From Ashinkailepas kermadecensis (taxonomy: Eukaryota; Arthropoda; Thecostraca; Neolepadidae), in NCBI GenBank assembly GCA_034440615.1, contig JAOTOM010004673.1:328151-392150 (forward strand): a stretch of DNA of 64,000 bases, written 5' to 3'. The position numbers and the translations under genes are program-made. Below are positions 25,613 to 35,764 of the stretch, piece after piece. Under the pieces are notes generated by a model. The model had not been told where the DNA came from. It saw only the letters and a list, made by a program, of their open reading frames with translations, and made no database searches. Numbering within the stretch: the first letter of the stretch is position 1; every line of letters begins with the position of its first letter.

Positions 25613-27599
25613 GCACTGTTGCTCCCGCCAGGCCCGGTTCGGCACGTAACTGGCAGCGTTTTGCATAGGCAAACAACAATTTGGACGGCGCCCCACTTCA
25701 ACAACGCAAACGAGTGCCGTGCTCATGCTGCATTCGCGAAATCAAATTTGCACCGCATGAGCGGGTAAATGGCTCAATTGTCACCCATGCATGCGAAGGC
25801 TAACACTCAACAGCCAGGCACTCGTTCAGTCCGACCGTTCGACAGAATGCAGCACGCGCTCACCGCACAGCACGCGTGCGGCAAAAACGAAATCACAAAA
25901 CCAGCTCATCATCGCGGCATTCGCAGCGCACAATCATGCCACGCAAACACGCGTAGCACGGGGAGCGGACCATACCAGACTGGGGAGCTTACCTTCATGG
26001 TTGGGAATCGGAGTGCAATTGTCTGCCTTGGAGCCGGAGTGCATTTTCGCAAGGGCAGCTTTCATCGTGCGCCAATTCCGGTCACATATGTCAATGTCGT
26101 TCAAACATATGAAATTCAAGTTCTCATCTATGGATGATATTCGACAAAAAGAGCGGAACGGAGTCGGCATACTTAGCTGTTACTGCAGGCACACGCCTAG
26201 GTATCTATTCCACAATTAAAAAAGAAACTGAACCTGGAACACTTGCCAGTTCGGCCCCTGCAGTCGCACACACCTGCCGTCAGCCGAGCTGTTGCGCTTA
26301 TGCCGAGACTCACTTGGCCGTGTGCTCAACGTGTGTTCACATTTCCCGATATGCATGACGTCATTGAAACAATACTTCACATTGATTAGCTGACAATTAG
26401 GCATCTTAACAGCAAAAAAACATTAATGCAGCTCGCATCGATCTGTTGTATCCGACGACTACTGAGACCGTCCCTGGAAAAACGTTGGTTTTCCCATTAT
26501 ATATGTGACTCTGCCACTGGTTTCACTGGGCGGAACCGCCTGAGCAGACCAGTATAACCAGTATGCATGCGCGTGCTCTTGTCAGATAGCACCATAGCAC
26601 ACGTTCGGCACCATATTCGTTGATTGAGGAAGTGGGTAGTTTGTGGTCCGTTGCTGGTGGCTGGACACACGGAGCACTTTGATGGTGAGTGAAATGACTT
26701 GTCACATTGTGCTGTTTTGTTTTGCTTAGATATAGGTGCATTCCTTCTACATCTCTATGTTGGAGGGCATGTGAGATCGTTTTTATCCATTCCATATAGG
26801 TGTATGTTTTCAGAAATAAAACCCTGAAGAACTCTTTTCCATTGCCACTCTGGACCAAAAACCCCAATCGACGACTCCAGGGCTCCACTGTCAGGGGCCC
26901 CGCAACTGGTCTCAAGCTGGAGGAACATGGTTCATTCAAGCTCTGCCAGCACCCCCCCCCCCGCTCACACACACCGAAAACCGAGTTTCGACCGCACCCA
27001 CTGGGACAGCAAGTATCCATTCACAATTGTCAGTCATAGCGAAGTGCACTGCGCCAAGTGCCTGACACACCACCTTCCCTCTACCTAAGAAACCACCTCT
27101 GCCACCACATTCCCTCTGCCTAGGAAAAGGACACGGCTACAGGCTCCACTGTCGCCCACGAAGAGTGAGTGGTCGGGGCCGCGCCGGCTCCATTATCACC
27201 CTCACCGACTGCGGCTCGGCAGCCATTACCGACGAGGAAATTTCTTCAGGTTTCCAATCCGCCACTAAGCGATCCCGAACAACGGTATTTTTATGTAAAT
27301 TGCATTATACCTGCGCCAGCATGGCTACCCAGGAACCGGCGCACAAGTAGATGAACTATCAGGACACTTAAACGCTGCCGTTGGCCTCCACTGATCAATT
27401 CCAGCGATGGAAATGCTCTGGGAGCCACCCAATCAACAGAGAGACCGTAACTGTTTACGATGCTCCGCTACGAAATACGACTGTGTAAAGTGCCCAGCTA
27501 ATTGAATCAAGTGTGGTACGATTCACATCAAGTAGGATACGGTCGCGGTGAAGGTGGCCAATTATCGTTGAAGCTGAACTATTAGGGGCAGTGCTGGAC
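25613..27599. other. Unique sequence, no gene recognised
   Basis: Open frames of up to 165 codons exist (for example minus strand 26523-27020), but none shows a recognisable domain. The opposite strand is also open at 26800-27039. A C11 tract lies at about 26950. Confidence 0.4.
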
Positions 27600-28590
27600 A
27601 GCTAGGAAAAGAAACTGAACAACTATGGCGAGATTGTAAGCATGTACAAGCATGGAGCCCCTACCTAGAAAAAGATATAGATATGTTAGAAAGAGTGCAA
27701 CGCAAAGCCACTATACTCATCAGTGGAATAGGTAACTTAGAATATGGAGAAAGGCTTATGGCATTAGATATGTACTCACTCAAGTATAGGAGATTAAGTG
27801 TGGGGGGGGCATGATTGAAATGTACAAAATTGTGAAAGGGCTAGATCAGGTTAATTTGAATGATGCCCTTCGGTTTACAGTATCACATAAGGGTCATCAA
27901 TTCAGGTTAGACAAGTTGAGGTGTAGGACAGTTAAGCGACAACAGGTCTTCAGTCAAAGGGTTGTTGATGAGTTGATTAGGCTGCTGTGGAATAGGCTCA
28001 TTGAATGTATTAAAAAGTAGGGTGGACAATTTTTTTAGACAGGAAAATCTTGTTTTTTAGTTCTAATTTGTGATGGATGGTGTGAGATTTATGCTAAGTG
28101 TGCACGGCACAGACCCCTTTAAGCAGGCATGGATGCAGTTTGAAAATTATTGGTAAGGCATTCAATCCACATGAGTTAAGAGTGATCAAGGGAGTAGTGC
28201 TGGATAGCTAGGGTAGATAGGAATTGATAGGTGTGTGGGATGTTGGTGGATGGTTTCTTTAGGATGTGGTGATGGGTGGGGTGGGTCTTTTTACCGGGCT
28301 TATGGTATCTTCATTTACAGACTTAACTGGATGGACCCTTGTGGTTCTTATTAAGTCTTAAAGACTTTATGACTTTATTGGCAAGCGATGTACGGCAAGA
28401 AGTGGTATGTGGGATGTTGGTGGATGGTTTCTTTAGGATGTGGTGATGGTTGGGTGGGTCTTTTTCCCGTTCTTATGGTATCTTCATTTACATACTTAAC
28501 TGGATGGGCCCTTGTGCCTCTTATTCATTATAAACACTGTATGACTTTGTTGGCAAGCGATGTACGGCTAGAAGTTCGCAGTAGAGATGA
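27600..28590 (+). pseudogene. CR1/Jockey-type non-LTR retrotransposon, 5'-truncated 3' end
   Basis: The frame around 27650-27800 encodes WSPYLEKDIDMLERVQRKAT and then LEYGERLMALDMYSLKYRRL. This is the conserved segment downstream of the reverse transcriptase palm in CR1/L2/Jockey-group ORF2 proteins. A G9 run at 27802-27809 shifts the frame; an ATG-started frame then resumes at 27811-28020 with MIEMYKIVKGLDQVNL and HQFRLDKLR, and ends early with IECIKK. The 3' untranslated region holds a 174-bp tandem duplication (GTGGGATGTTGGTGG at 28235 and 28409), each ending near CTTTATGACTTTATTG. No catalytic domain remains; it is a dead 5'-truncated copy. Confidence 0.88.
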
Positions 28591-29149
28591 ACAATGAGGG
28601 TGTAGATGTGAGCAACTGCGGTACACTCTGCTGCTGTAATACGACGAAGACTTCGCCGGCGATATGCGCAAACGCCTTTTTGTTAGATACACGAATGTCA
28701 CTCAAAGTACTAAAGCGCAATAAAGCGCACGCATTCACAACAGTGTCATAGTACCAATTATAGATTGTGTTGGACGAGTGCGTTTGGCCATAGAAACGAC
28801 GTCCGAACTGCTATTTATACTTCTACACTCCTTCCCTCCGCAACTTCAATAATGTGTTTATACCCATGGCATGCAGCATCATTGTAGTTCGCGTTCCTTT
28901 TCTCAGGGGGGAGTGAAATCTGCAAGAAACAAATTTAACCGAAAGACTATAGTTATATGGAAGACAGTGAGGAGCTAGCACTTCCCACAAATATTGGGCA
29001 TCAGGCCAGCATTGAGAGCATACCGCAGGGAACACGTCTCCTCTGCACCGTCCTTACACCTACAGCTACTGCAGTATATTGTGGCATAGTTACTGTACAT
29101 TTAGTGAGTTAATGTATGGCGGCTTAGTTACACCAGAGCTGGTATTTCG
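28591..29149. other. Unique sequence, no gene recognised
   Basis: No gene, RNA or repeat was recognised. Confidence 0.4.
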
Positions 29150-29597
29150 CAGTATACCGTACAGGTGTGAGTTGGCTCGTTGCGGTAGAGTTGATGAGTT
29201 GCGGTAGAGGTGACACGTTTCGGTGCAAATAGCGAGTTGAGTTGATGAGTTACGATAGAGTTGGTGCGTTACGTGGAGAGCTGATGAGCTTTGGTATACC
29301 AAACTTCATGGGTTGATAGGCTACGATAGAGCTGACGAGTTGCGGTAGATTCGCTGAGTTACGGTAGAGTCGATCAGTTATGGACAGTTGATATGCTACG
29401 ATAGAGTTGATCGGTTACGGACAATTAATATGCTCGATAGAGCTGATGGGTTATGGACAGTTGATATGCCACGGTAGAGCTCATCTGTTACGCATGGATC
29501 ATATGCTACGGTAGAATTGATCGGTTAAGGACAGTTGATACGCTACGGTAGAGCTGATCAGTTACGGACGGTTGATATGCTACGTTAGAGCAGGAGG
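29150..29597. repeat. Diverged ~37-bp tandem repeat
   Basis: Units of the type GTTGATATGCTACGRTAGAG followed by TTGATCGGTTACGGACA repeat about every 37 bp. They are most regular at 29380-29590 and more diverged towards 29150, where only GAGTTGATGAGTTGCGGTAG-like blocks remain. Confidence 0.85.
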
Positions 29598-29719
29598 GCT
29601 TTCCGTGTCGGGTGAACCATCCAAGCGCAGTAACTGCCCACACCTGCGGCGCTACGCCGCGGTGCGGGCGGCAAAACAAAAGACCGCTACTAATTTTCAT
29701 GGTAAATGACTTGACTTGA

Positions 29720-30140
29720 AGTGGGGGCGGAGTTAGTGCCGGGATTATCCACCGCCGAGCCAATCAGGGCCAGCGCCGGGATGACGTCAGCGGCGAGGTG
29801 TGATGGAAGGCATTATTTTTTCACGCGCTCCAAACAATGTGGCCGCCGGGGTCGGGTTCAGGACGGTGCACTGTCGGCGGCACCAATTGGCCGTGTCCGC
29901 CCCGGATGCGCCGGCACCATGCATCAGCGCCTCTCCCTCCAAACGACATCGTGTCAGTGTAAGTTACACCTTGGCTGCCTGCCGGGAAATGGAGGTCGGC
30001 GACGCCGGCGAGACACATGTTAAGCACAGCTCAGCCGCGGCCGTGACCTTGGCACGAACGTGCACCAGGGCCGTGGTGCGGCAGCCGCCTCCACCGGAGG
30101 TCCGCGCTCGGCCAATTTGCTCGTTACCACACCGCTCGTG
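29720..30140. promoter_or_regulatory. CpG-rich island
   Basis: GC- and CpG-rich against its AT-richer surroundings. A 113-codon frame (29800-30141) lacks recognisable motifs. It could be a promoter, first exon or enhancer; no specific function is claimed. 30141-30415 shows nothing recognisable. Confidence 0.3.
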
Positions 30141-30415
30141 ATGGAAAAGTGCTGCCGAAGAAGCGTATGGCGTGTTTAAAAATGGTGAATTCCAACTTGA
30201 ATGAGTTAATAAGAGAAACTAACGCCTTTTTGTTGGCTAAGCTTGCCGGGCAACTGATTATCTCCAGATCTCGATGTTACAAGGAGGTGAGAAAAATGAA
30301 TAGTAACATTCTGAGGTAAGAAGAAAGGAAATTGTTCGTTTCACTTTGACTGACTGTACTGGCTTTGAGTAGCATGCCCCACTACGCATCACTGCATGAT
30401 CAACTTAGTCGAATT

Positions 30416-30453
30416 CGCGGTTGTTACATAACTTATGTTATGTAACAACCGCG
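30416..30453. repeat. Perfect 17-bp stem hairpin
   Basis: CGCGGTTGTTACATAAC and its exact reverse complement GTTATGTAACAACCGCG surround a TTAT loop. It sits in unique sequence without a recognised gene. Confidence 0.92.
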
Positions 30454-30892
30454 TTATAAAAAAAGGTGTGAAACTCCTATCCTTCAAATAGCGAATATTT
30501 TCGTGGCATTCCTGGACGGCGCAGGTGGCATTCCAGCGCAGCAAACGTTCGCTGGGTACACGAGGTGAAGCAAGCCGGCATGAAAGGAGTGCCATCGCCC
30601 CAAACATTAGCATGCGAGCAAGGTATGAGGCTTGTCGCCTTTTTGTCCTATTTTCCGAAACACAGGAAGCGCGAAGATAACCAGATCACGCAGGCAACCG
30701 CAGGCCGAAAGCTAACCAAATGACACCGACAGTCAGCTAGCTGGATTTTCGAGCACTTCGAAGGCTAAATTTGGCCGGTTCAGACTGTTCTTCAGCAAAA
30801 TACTTTTCATTGTGTGATTTAAGCTGGCCTGGATATGTAAGACAATGAATGACAAGAATCTTGGTTTCTTTATGACGCACTCCGGTGATAGG

Positions 30893-31025
30893 TATGGGTG
30901 TCAATTTCTGAATATCATTGTGGGAGGGGGGGGGGGCAAGACATGGACGGAAGTGGAGGGACGACCTCGATCAAAGGTCCCGCCCATAGGATTCCATGGG
31001 AAAATAAAAATTATTTGGGGAAGCC
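30893..31025 (+). mobile_element. hAT-type G-rich MITE fragment
   Basis: TATGGGTGTCAATTTCTGAA followed by ATTGTGGG(A)GGGGGG and AAGACATGGA.GGAAGTGG matches the left ends of the copies at 47734 and (reverse) 53895. The right terminus is not identifiable because a SINE follows, so the copy may be truncated. Confidence 0.65.
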
Positions 31026-31059
31026 GGCATTGAGGGCGATGTTGGCTTGCAATAAAGTT

Positions 31060-31205
31060 ACATCCATGCTGCAAGGTCGCATGGCGTCGCCAACCTCCTG
31101 CGGCCATTGGACACGTGTGAGCTTGGAAATCCCACCGGTTGCCGGGACCGAACCCAGAAGCTCGCCATCATGAGTTCAATGCCCTACCGACTGAGCCACC
31201 GCAAC
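31060..31205 (-). mobile_element. tRNA-derived SINE (Met-like head), reverse orientation
   Basis: On the minus strand the sequence starts GTTGCGGTGGCTCAGTCGG (A-box region). The loop reads CTCATGA (CAT anticodon-like), followed by B box GGGTTCGGTCCC (31155-31144). Its body GAGGTTGGCGACGCCATGCG matches the body of the SINE at 19167. Stem mismatches rule out a working tRNA gene. Confidence 0.75.
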
Positions 31206-31623
31206 TGAACTTTCTGCCGAATTCCCACGGGAAACGCATATTTTATTTCCGTTAAGAGGTGTAATATGTTCGGGGCGCCACAGCCCCTTTTGTCACCCCT
31301 TGGGTGTGCCACTTGTCTCCATTGAGCGGGGCCTGGATCAGCCCACACGGCTTCTGGACGTCGGAGTGTGCCCGCTATCAAACCACCTTACAAGCGTACA
31401 GCTGTAACTCTGTCACGAAGCTTATCCCCTGCCAGTCGCGGGACGTCTGCCCAGGACATCGATACGCCCAGCGTCAAAGATAGATCGAACTAGGTTTTAT
31501 AGCCGTGGATCGGAGTGGCTCGGATCAGCCGTTAACGAGAGCACCCCAGCTTAAGTCGGCATTCTGGACCAGGCTGGACAGTGGCAGGAATGTTCATTTC
31601 ATTCCATTACAGAACGGCTTCAG

Positions 31624-31778
31624 CATGGGTATAGGAACAGGGGTGGGGGGGGGGTGATGGGAACCATGCCACCTCCCAAAATTCTCCCATTTTAGCCATT
31701 AATCCCATGGTGTTCAATTGAAAGAATTGGCTTAAGAATCTGCTCCCCCTCAATTTCTGGGATGCTGCTACACCCATG
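31624..31778. mobile_element. 155-bp hAT-type MITE
   Basis: The ends are CATGGGTATAG and, inverted, CATGGGTGTAG. Flanks GGCTTCAG (31616-31623) and GGCTCCAG (31779-31786) form an 8-bp target duplication with one mismatch. The interior has an 11-bp G run, as in the other members of this family. Confidence 0.7.
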
Positions 31779-31946
31779 GGCTCCAGCTACAATCCTTACC
31801 GTGGTCAGACGCGCTGTCGTCATACACGATTGTGCACGTGCTGGATGCTGAAGTCACGATGTGAACTGGAGTTCACGGGTCTCCGAATAAGTGTAGTCAA
31901 GGAGACATGCCGAGTGGCTGAATTAGTACACAAACAGCTACACATA

Positions 31947-32400
31947 TCGAACCGCTAAACCAGCCCACAGACAATCAAGTCGAGCCACTGAATCAGCCCA
32001 CAGGCAGTCAAGTCGAGCCGCTGAACCAGCCCACAGGCAGTCAAGTCGAGCCGCTGAACCAGCCCACAGGCAGTCAAGTCGAGCCGCTGAAACAACCCAC
32101 AGCCAGTCAAGTCGAGCCGCTGAATCAGCCCACAGGCGGTAAAGTCGCGCCGCTGAACCAGCCCACAGGCAGTCAAGTCGAGCCGCTGAACCAGCCCACA
32201 GGCAGTCAAGTCGAGCCGCTGAACCAGCCCACAGGCAGTCACGTCGAGCCGCTGAATCAGCCCACAGGCGGTAAAGTCGCGCCGCTGAAACAACCCACAG
32301 GCGGTAAAGTCGAGCCGCTGAAACAACCCACAGGCGGTAAAGTCGCGCCCACAGACAGTCAAATCGGGCCGCTCAACGAGCCCACAGGCAGTTAAGTCGA
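31947..32400. repeat. 33-bp in-frame tandem repeat (~13 units)
   Basis: GCCGCTGAACCAGCCCACAG repeats every 33 bp (11 codons). On the plus strand it reads as EPLNQPTGSQV repeats, open from the stop at 31919-31921 to TAA after ...EPTGS (about 32395), with no ATG. On the minus strand it reads as QRLDLTACGLV repeats within 31955-32650. A length variant near 32345 loses about 12 bp, which keeps frame. It may be coding or a simple minisatellite. Confidence 0.9.
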
Positions 32401-32758
32401 GCCGCTCAACAATTGCACATAAAGAGATACGAAAGTTTAAGTCGGGTACATTTTGATACATTGCTACTGCACACCGCAAAACTCTGTTCATGACATATCG
32501 CCGATGAGGATCAGTGTTTCCGAGCATTGCCTCCAGTCTAACAGTACGCCAAGCCTGGTGAGCATGCCCACATAACCCAGTCACATTTGGGGAATTTTCG
32601 CGCAGGCTTCGTGACACTTTCAGCAAAGTATGTCTTAGTTCGTGTTCCATATTGGACGAATAGATCAGCTAGCTCGTTGATTCAATATAATAAGATGTGT
32701 CCTGTCACTACTAGAGACTATTTTGATGACTATTTTGGCATGTTCATGGAAACATTTG

Positions 32759-33187
32759 GTTCAAAGGTGGTTATGTCTTTACGCACTGTGTTGAGCATTT
32801 TGGCAAGCAGCATGATCAGTACTGATTTGAAGCTCATTATAATCAGATTATCACATAGTCCAAAAGTATCTTTGATCACTCGTATATATTTCGGCGCCAA
32901 GCTATATTTAACCGTGATGAAGATTATACACGGTTTCATCTCGTGACAAAGCAGGGCTACTGCATGCATGGAACGTTCTGTTTCGAATATTGGTCTTCCG
33001 CCAGGCAAGAGCGAAGTTAAAACGGAATACTACAGACAAAATAGGTCACGACATAAAAACGCGAACGATGTCAAGAGCAAAACATTTCGATTACACACGG
33101 GAACCCGATCGGATAGAGTATGAATGTGTTATCGGGCGTGGTGTAGTGGTTGGTGATTGATGCCGTATCATTGTGAGCTTACATGAC
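32759..33187. repeat. ~430-bp direct repeat A (left copy)
   Basis: Starts GTTCAAAGGTGG, includes TTACGCACTGTGTTGAGCAT and ACACGGGAACCCGATCGGAT, and ends GTGAGCTTACATGACCA. The second copy is at 33746-34178. The pair tightly brackets a truncated LINE 3' end. Confidence 0.92.
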
Positions 33188-33188
33188 C

Positions 33189-33740
33189 AGTGGGGGATTC
33201 AAAGTATTTGGGATAAACAATAGCCAGAAAAGGTACAGTGCGTAAATCCGGCTTCGTCTATTTTTGCAGCATTTAGTTGATTCGGTTCTACATATATCAG
33301 TACAAGAAGCTTGATTCCTTGTTTATTCTAGTCTCCAGATCAGCACCAAGAGGAAAGTACGCAAAAAATAGGCAATGCTATGTAAAAAAAACCAATAGTA
33401 AACACTACGTGTCGGCATAAATACTCTGAATTGCAGCATGCGAGACCCAAGCAAGAGACAGACGGGTGTCATACGACTCGTGGCCATCGTGCCCCTCCCC
33501 CAACAAACACACACCGGCTTATATATATATATATATTGTTTCAACTCGCTGCTACTCTGCAAGTAGGGGAATGGCCGCTAAAAGACACCGGCCTTGACCG
33601 AGTATTGGCGCACCACAGACTTAGCCTTTGAAGAGGGAGCACATAAAACAGTCAATGTTAGGAGTAAATGCCAGGAGTGAGTTACACAGAGCCGGAATGC
33701 GAAGAAAACGGCTATTTTGTTGGTGTTTACACGTGCTAAA
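33189..33740 (-). mobile_element. 5'-truncated LINE 3' end (copy B)
   Basis: About 550 bp highly similar to 35765-36308, which forms the C-terminal and 3' untranslated end of the minus-strand LINE at 35765-38190. Both copies stop at the same left boundary (AGTGRGGGATTCAAAGTAT), marking the 3' terminus of the family. A (TA)n tract within it differs in length between copies. Confidence 0.82.
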
Positions 33741-33745
33741 GGAGC

Positions 33746-34178
33746 GTTCAAAAGTAGTTATCTCTTTACGCACTGTGTTGAGCATTTTGGCAAGTAGCAT
33801 GATCAGTACTGATTTGAAGCTCATTATAATCAGATTATCAAATAGTCCAAAAGTACCTTTGATCACTCGGATATATTTCGCGCCAAGCCTTTTTTAACCG
33901 TGATGAAGATTATACACGGTTTCACCTCGTGACAAAACAGGGCTACTGCATGCGTGGAACGTTCGGTTCTGAATATTGGTCTTCCGCCAGGCAAGAGCGA
34001 AGTCAAAACGGAATACTACAGACAAAATAGGTCACGACATAACAGAAAACGCGAACGACGTCAAGAGCAAAACATTTCGATTACACACGGGAACCCGATC
34101 GGATAGAGTATGAATGTATTATCGGGCGTGGTGTAGTGGCTGGTGATTGACGCCGTATCATTGTGAGCATACAAGACC
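33746..34178. repeat. ~430-bp direct repeat A' (right copy)
   Basis: Same orientation as 32759-33187 and highly similar to it, from GTTCAAAAGTAG to GCATACAAGACCA. Sequence diverges immediately outside both boundaries. Confidence 0.92.
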
Positions 34179-35764
34179 ATACCAAATTGATCATGATAAC
34201 TTGGAATTTCCATAAATATCTTATATCTCGTGACGGAGCCCGGCTGGGTATGGGATACATCCATGACAAAAATTGGCGGGTCTACCATATAGGACTCGGG
34301 CCCCATGGGCATGGGTGCGGGCCGGGAGGGCTTAGCAAATTGGATCCGTTTAGAACTATGGCTTGAGACCAGACAATAGAATCTATTATGATAGCACATG
34401 TGTGATTCTCCAAAATTCCCCGGCTATACGGTGACCTTTGTTTTGGTACGAATGGACGAACCAGGCTTGAAATCTACTTGTATCTAAACTTGTACTAATA
34501 CTTGTACTACTTGTAGTTGAATCTACTTCCATCTAAACTTGTCCCAATTAAGCCGATAAAATATTACAAAGCATGTCCAAAGAGCTAGAGTAATGGTAAT
34601 ACACATGTATTTCAGCGCTGAAAAGACTGCCTTTACTGCATCATACAAACCGGATGGCTGTGAATTGCATGCAAAATCCAGAAATACTCTTAAAAAGACT
34701 ACTAAAAGTGAATTAAAAATCTCCGTAAAAACGGCTATTGTCAAATTGCAATTGCACCACGAACAATGCACGACTGTCAAATGGAATGCCTGCATTTCAG
34801 GTCATCTGCTCTTTTCTAATATCTCCCTCGATCATAAATCGTTAATGTCATGATCTTATCCATTCATAAAACAGCCTCACATTACGCACGCACTAATGGA
34901 CAACTTTAAAATGCACGCCTACCGTTCACTATGTCTCCATTTCTAAAAGTATTCAGCCCATGTATGGCGAAACAATAAATCCAAAGGGATATGGAATACC
35001 TCATCACAGTAAGAGATGAAGCGAAATGTTGATATTTTCTAGTATTTCATGCATTGTAATCAGAACCAGCACCCATCCCCTCCCCAACTCCGGAAGCATC
35101 AATATGCACGTGTACCCAAGGGTCAATGAATTGCACGGCTCAGCAAACAGGCATGCGTTGTTCCAATTTGCATTGGAATGGTAGAGAATGCTATGGAAAA
35201 CTCAGCCAGCACTAGTTTTCGTAGCAGTAGCACCATACTCCATTCAACCACGAACTGTCTGAGCCGATCTCATGAGACCCTATAACAACCGTAGACGACA
35301 TTCAAGCCATACAAGGTCGGCTCGTGAAACCGGCCTTGTATTTCATGACACATTACGTGTATTGATAAAACAATGATATGCACAATTGCAAATGGTACAT
35401 ACCACCCCTAATCATATCATGTAGTACCACCCCTTATCATATCCCCTTGTGATATCCCCTTATCATATATTAGCTTTGCTGGTAATCCAACGTCTCTCCG
35501 AGCAATCTCCGAGGACTGGATGTCATGTCAGCCAGATGATGCCGTTTTCAACTTGATCGCGATAATGGGTTGCATAAACACTGTTTCATAAGAGGCAATG
35601 GCAAAGGCAAAGGCTTTGTATGGCTAGCCATGATAAGTCACGTTTCGGTTTCTTCGACGGAACTATATTGAGTTTCACACAGAATAGCGGGGACTAGAGG
35701 TAACCAATTTCATTCGATATTAATAGCTTAATATATCCGCATATTTAGGGAGCACAATTGAATC
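34179..35764. other. Unique sequence, no gene recognised
   Basis: Short open frames only. Short local repeats occur at 34460-34545 (CTTGTACTA types) and 35395-35470 (ACCACCCCTTATCATATC types). Confidence 0.4.

Noticed and set aside
26523..27020. 165-codon minus-strand open frame
   Set aside because: No recognisable motif, and the opposite strand is open too. No splice or start context supports it.
33133..33205. tRNA-like A and B boxes (GGTGTAGTGGTTGG, GGATTCAAAGT)
   Set aside because: The apparent boxes lie on opposite sides of the repeat A / LINE boundary, so the pairing is probably accidental.
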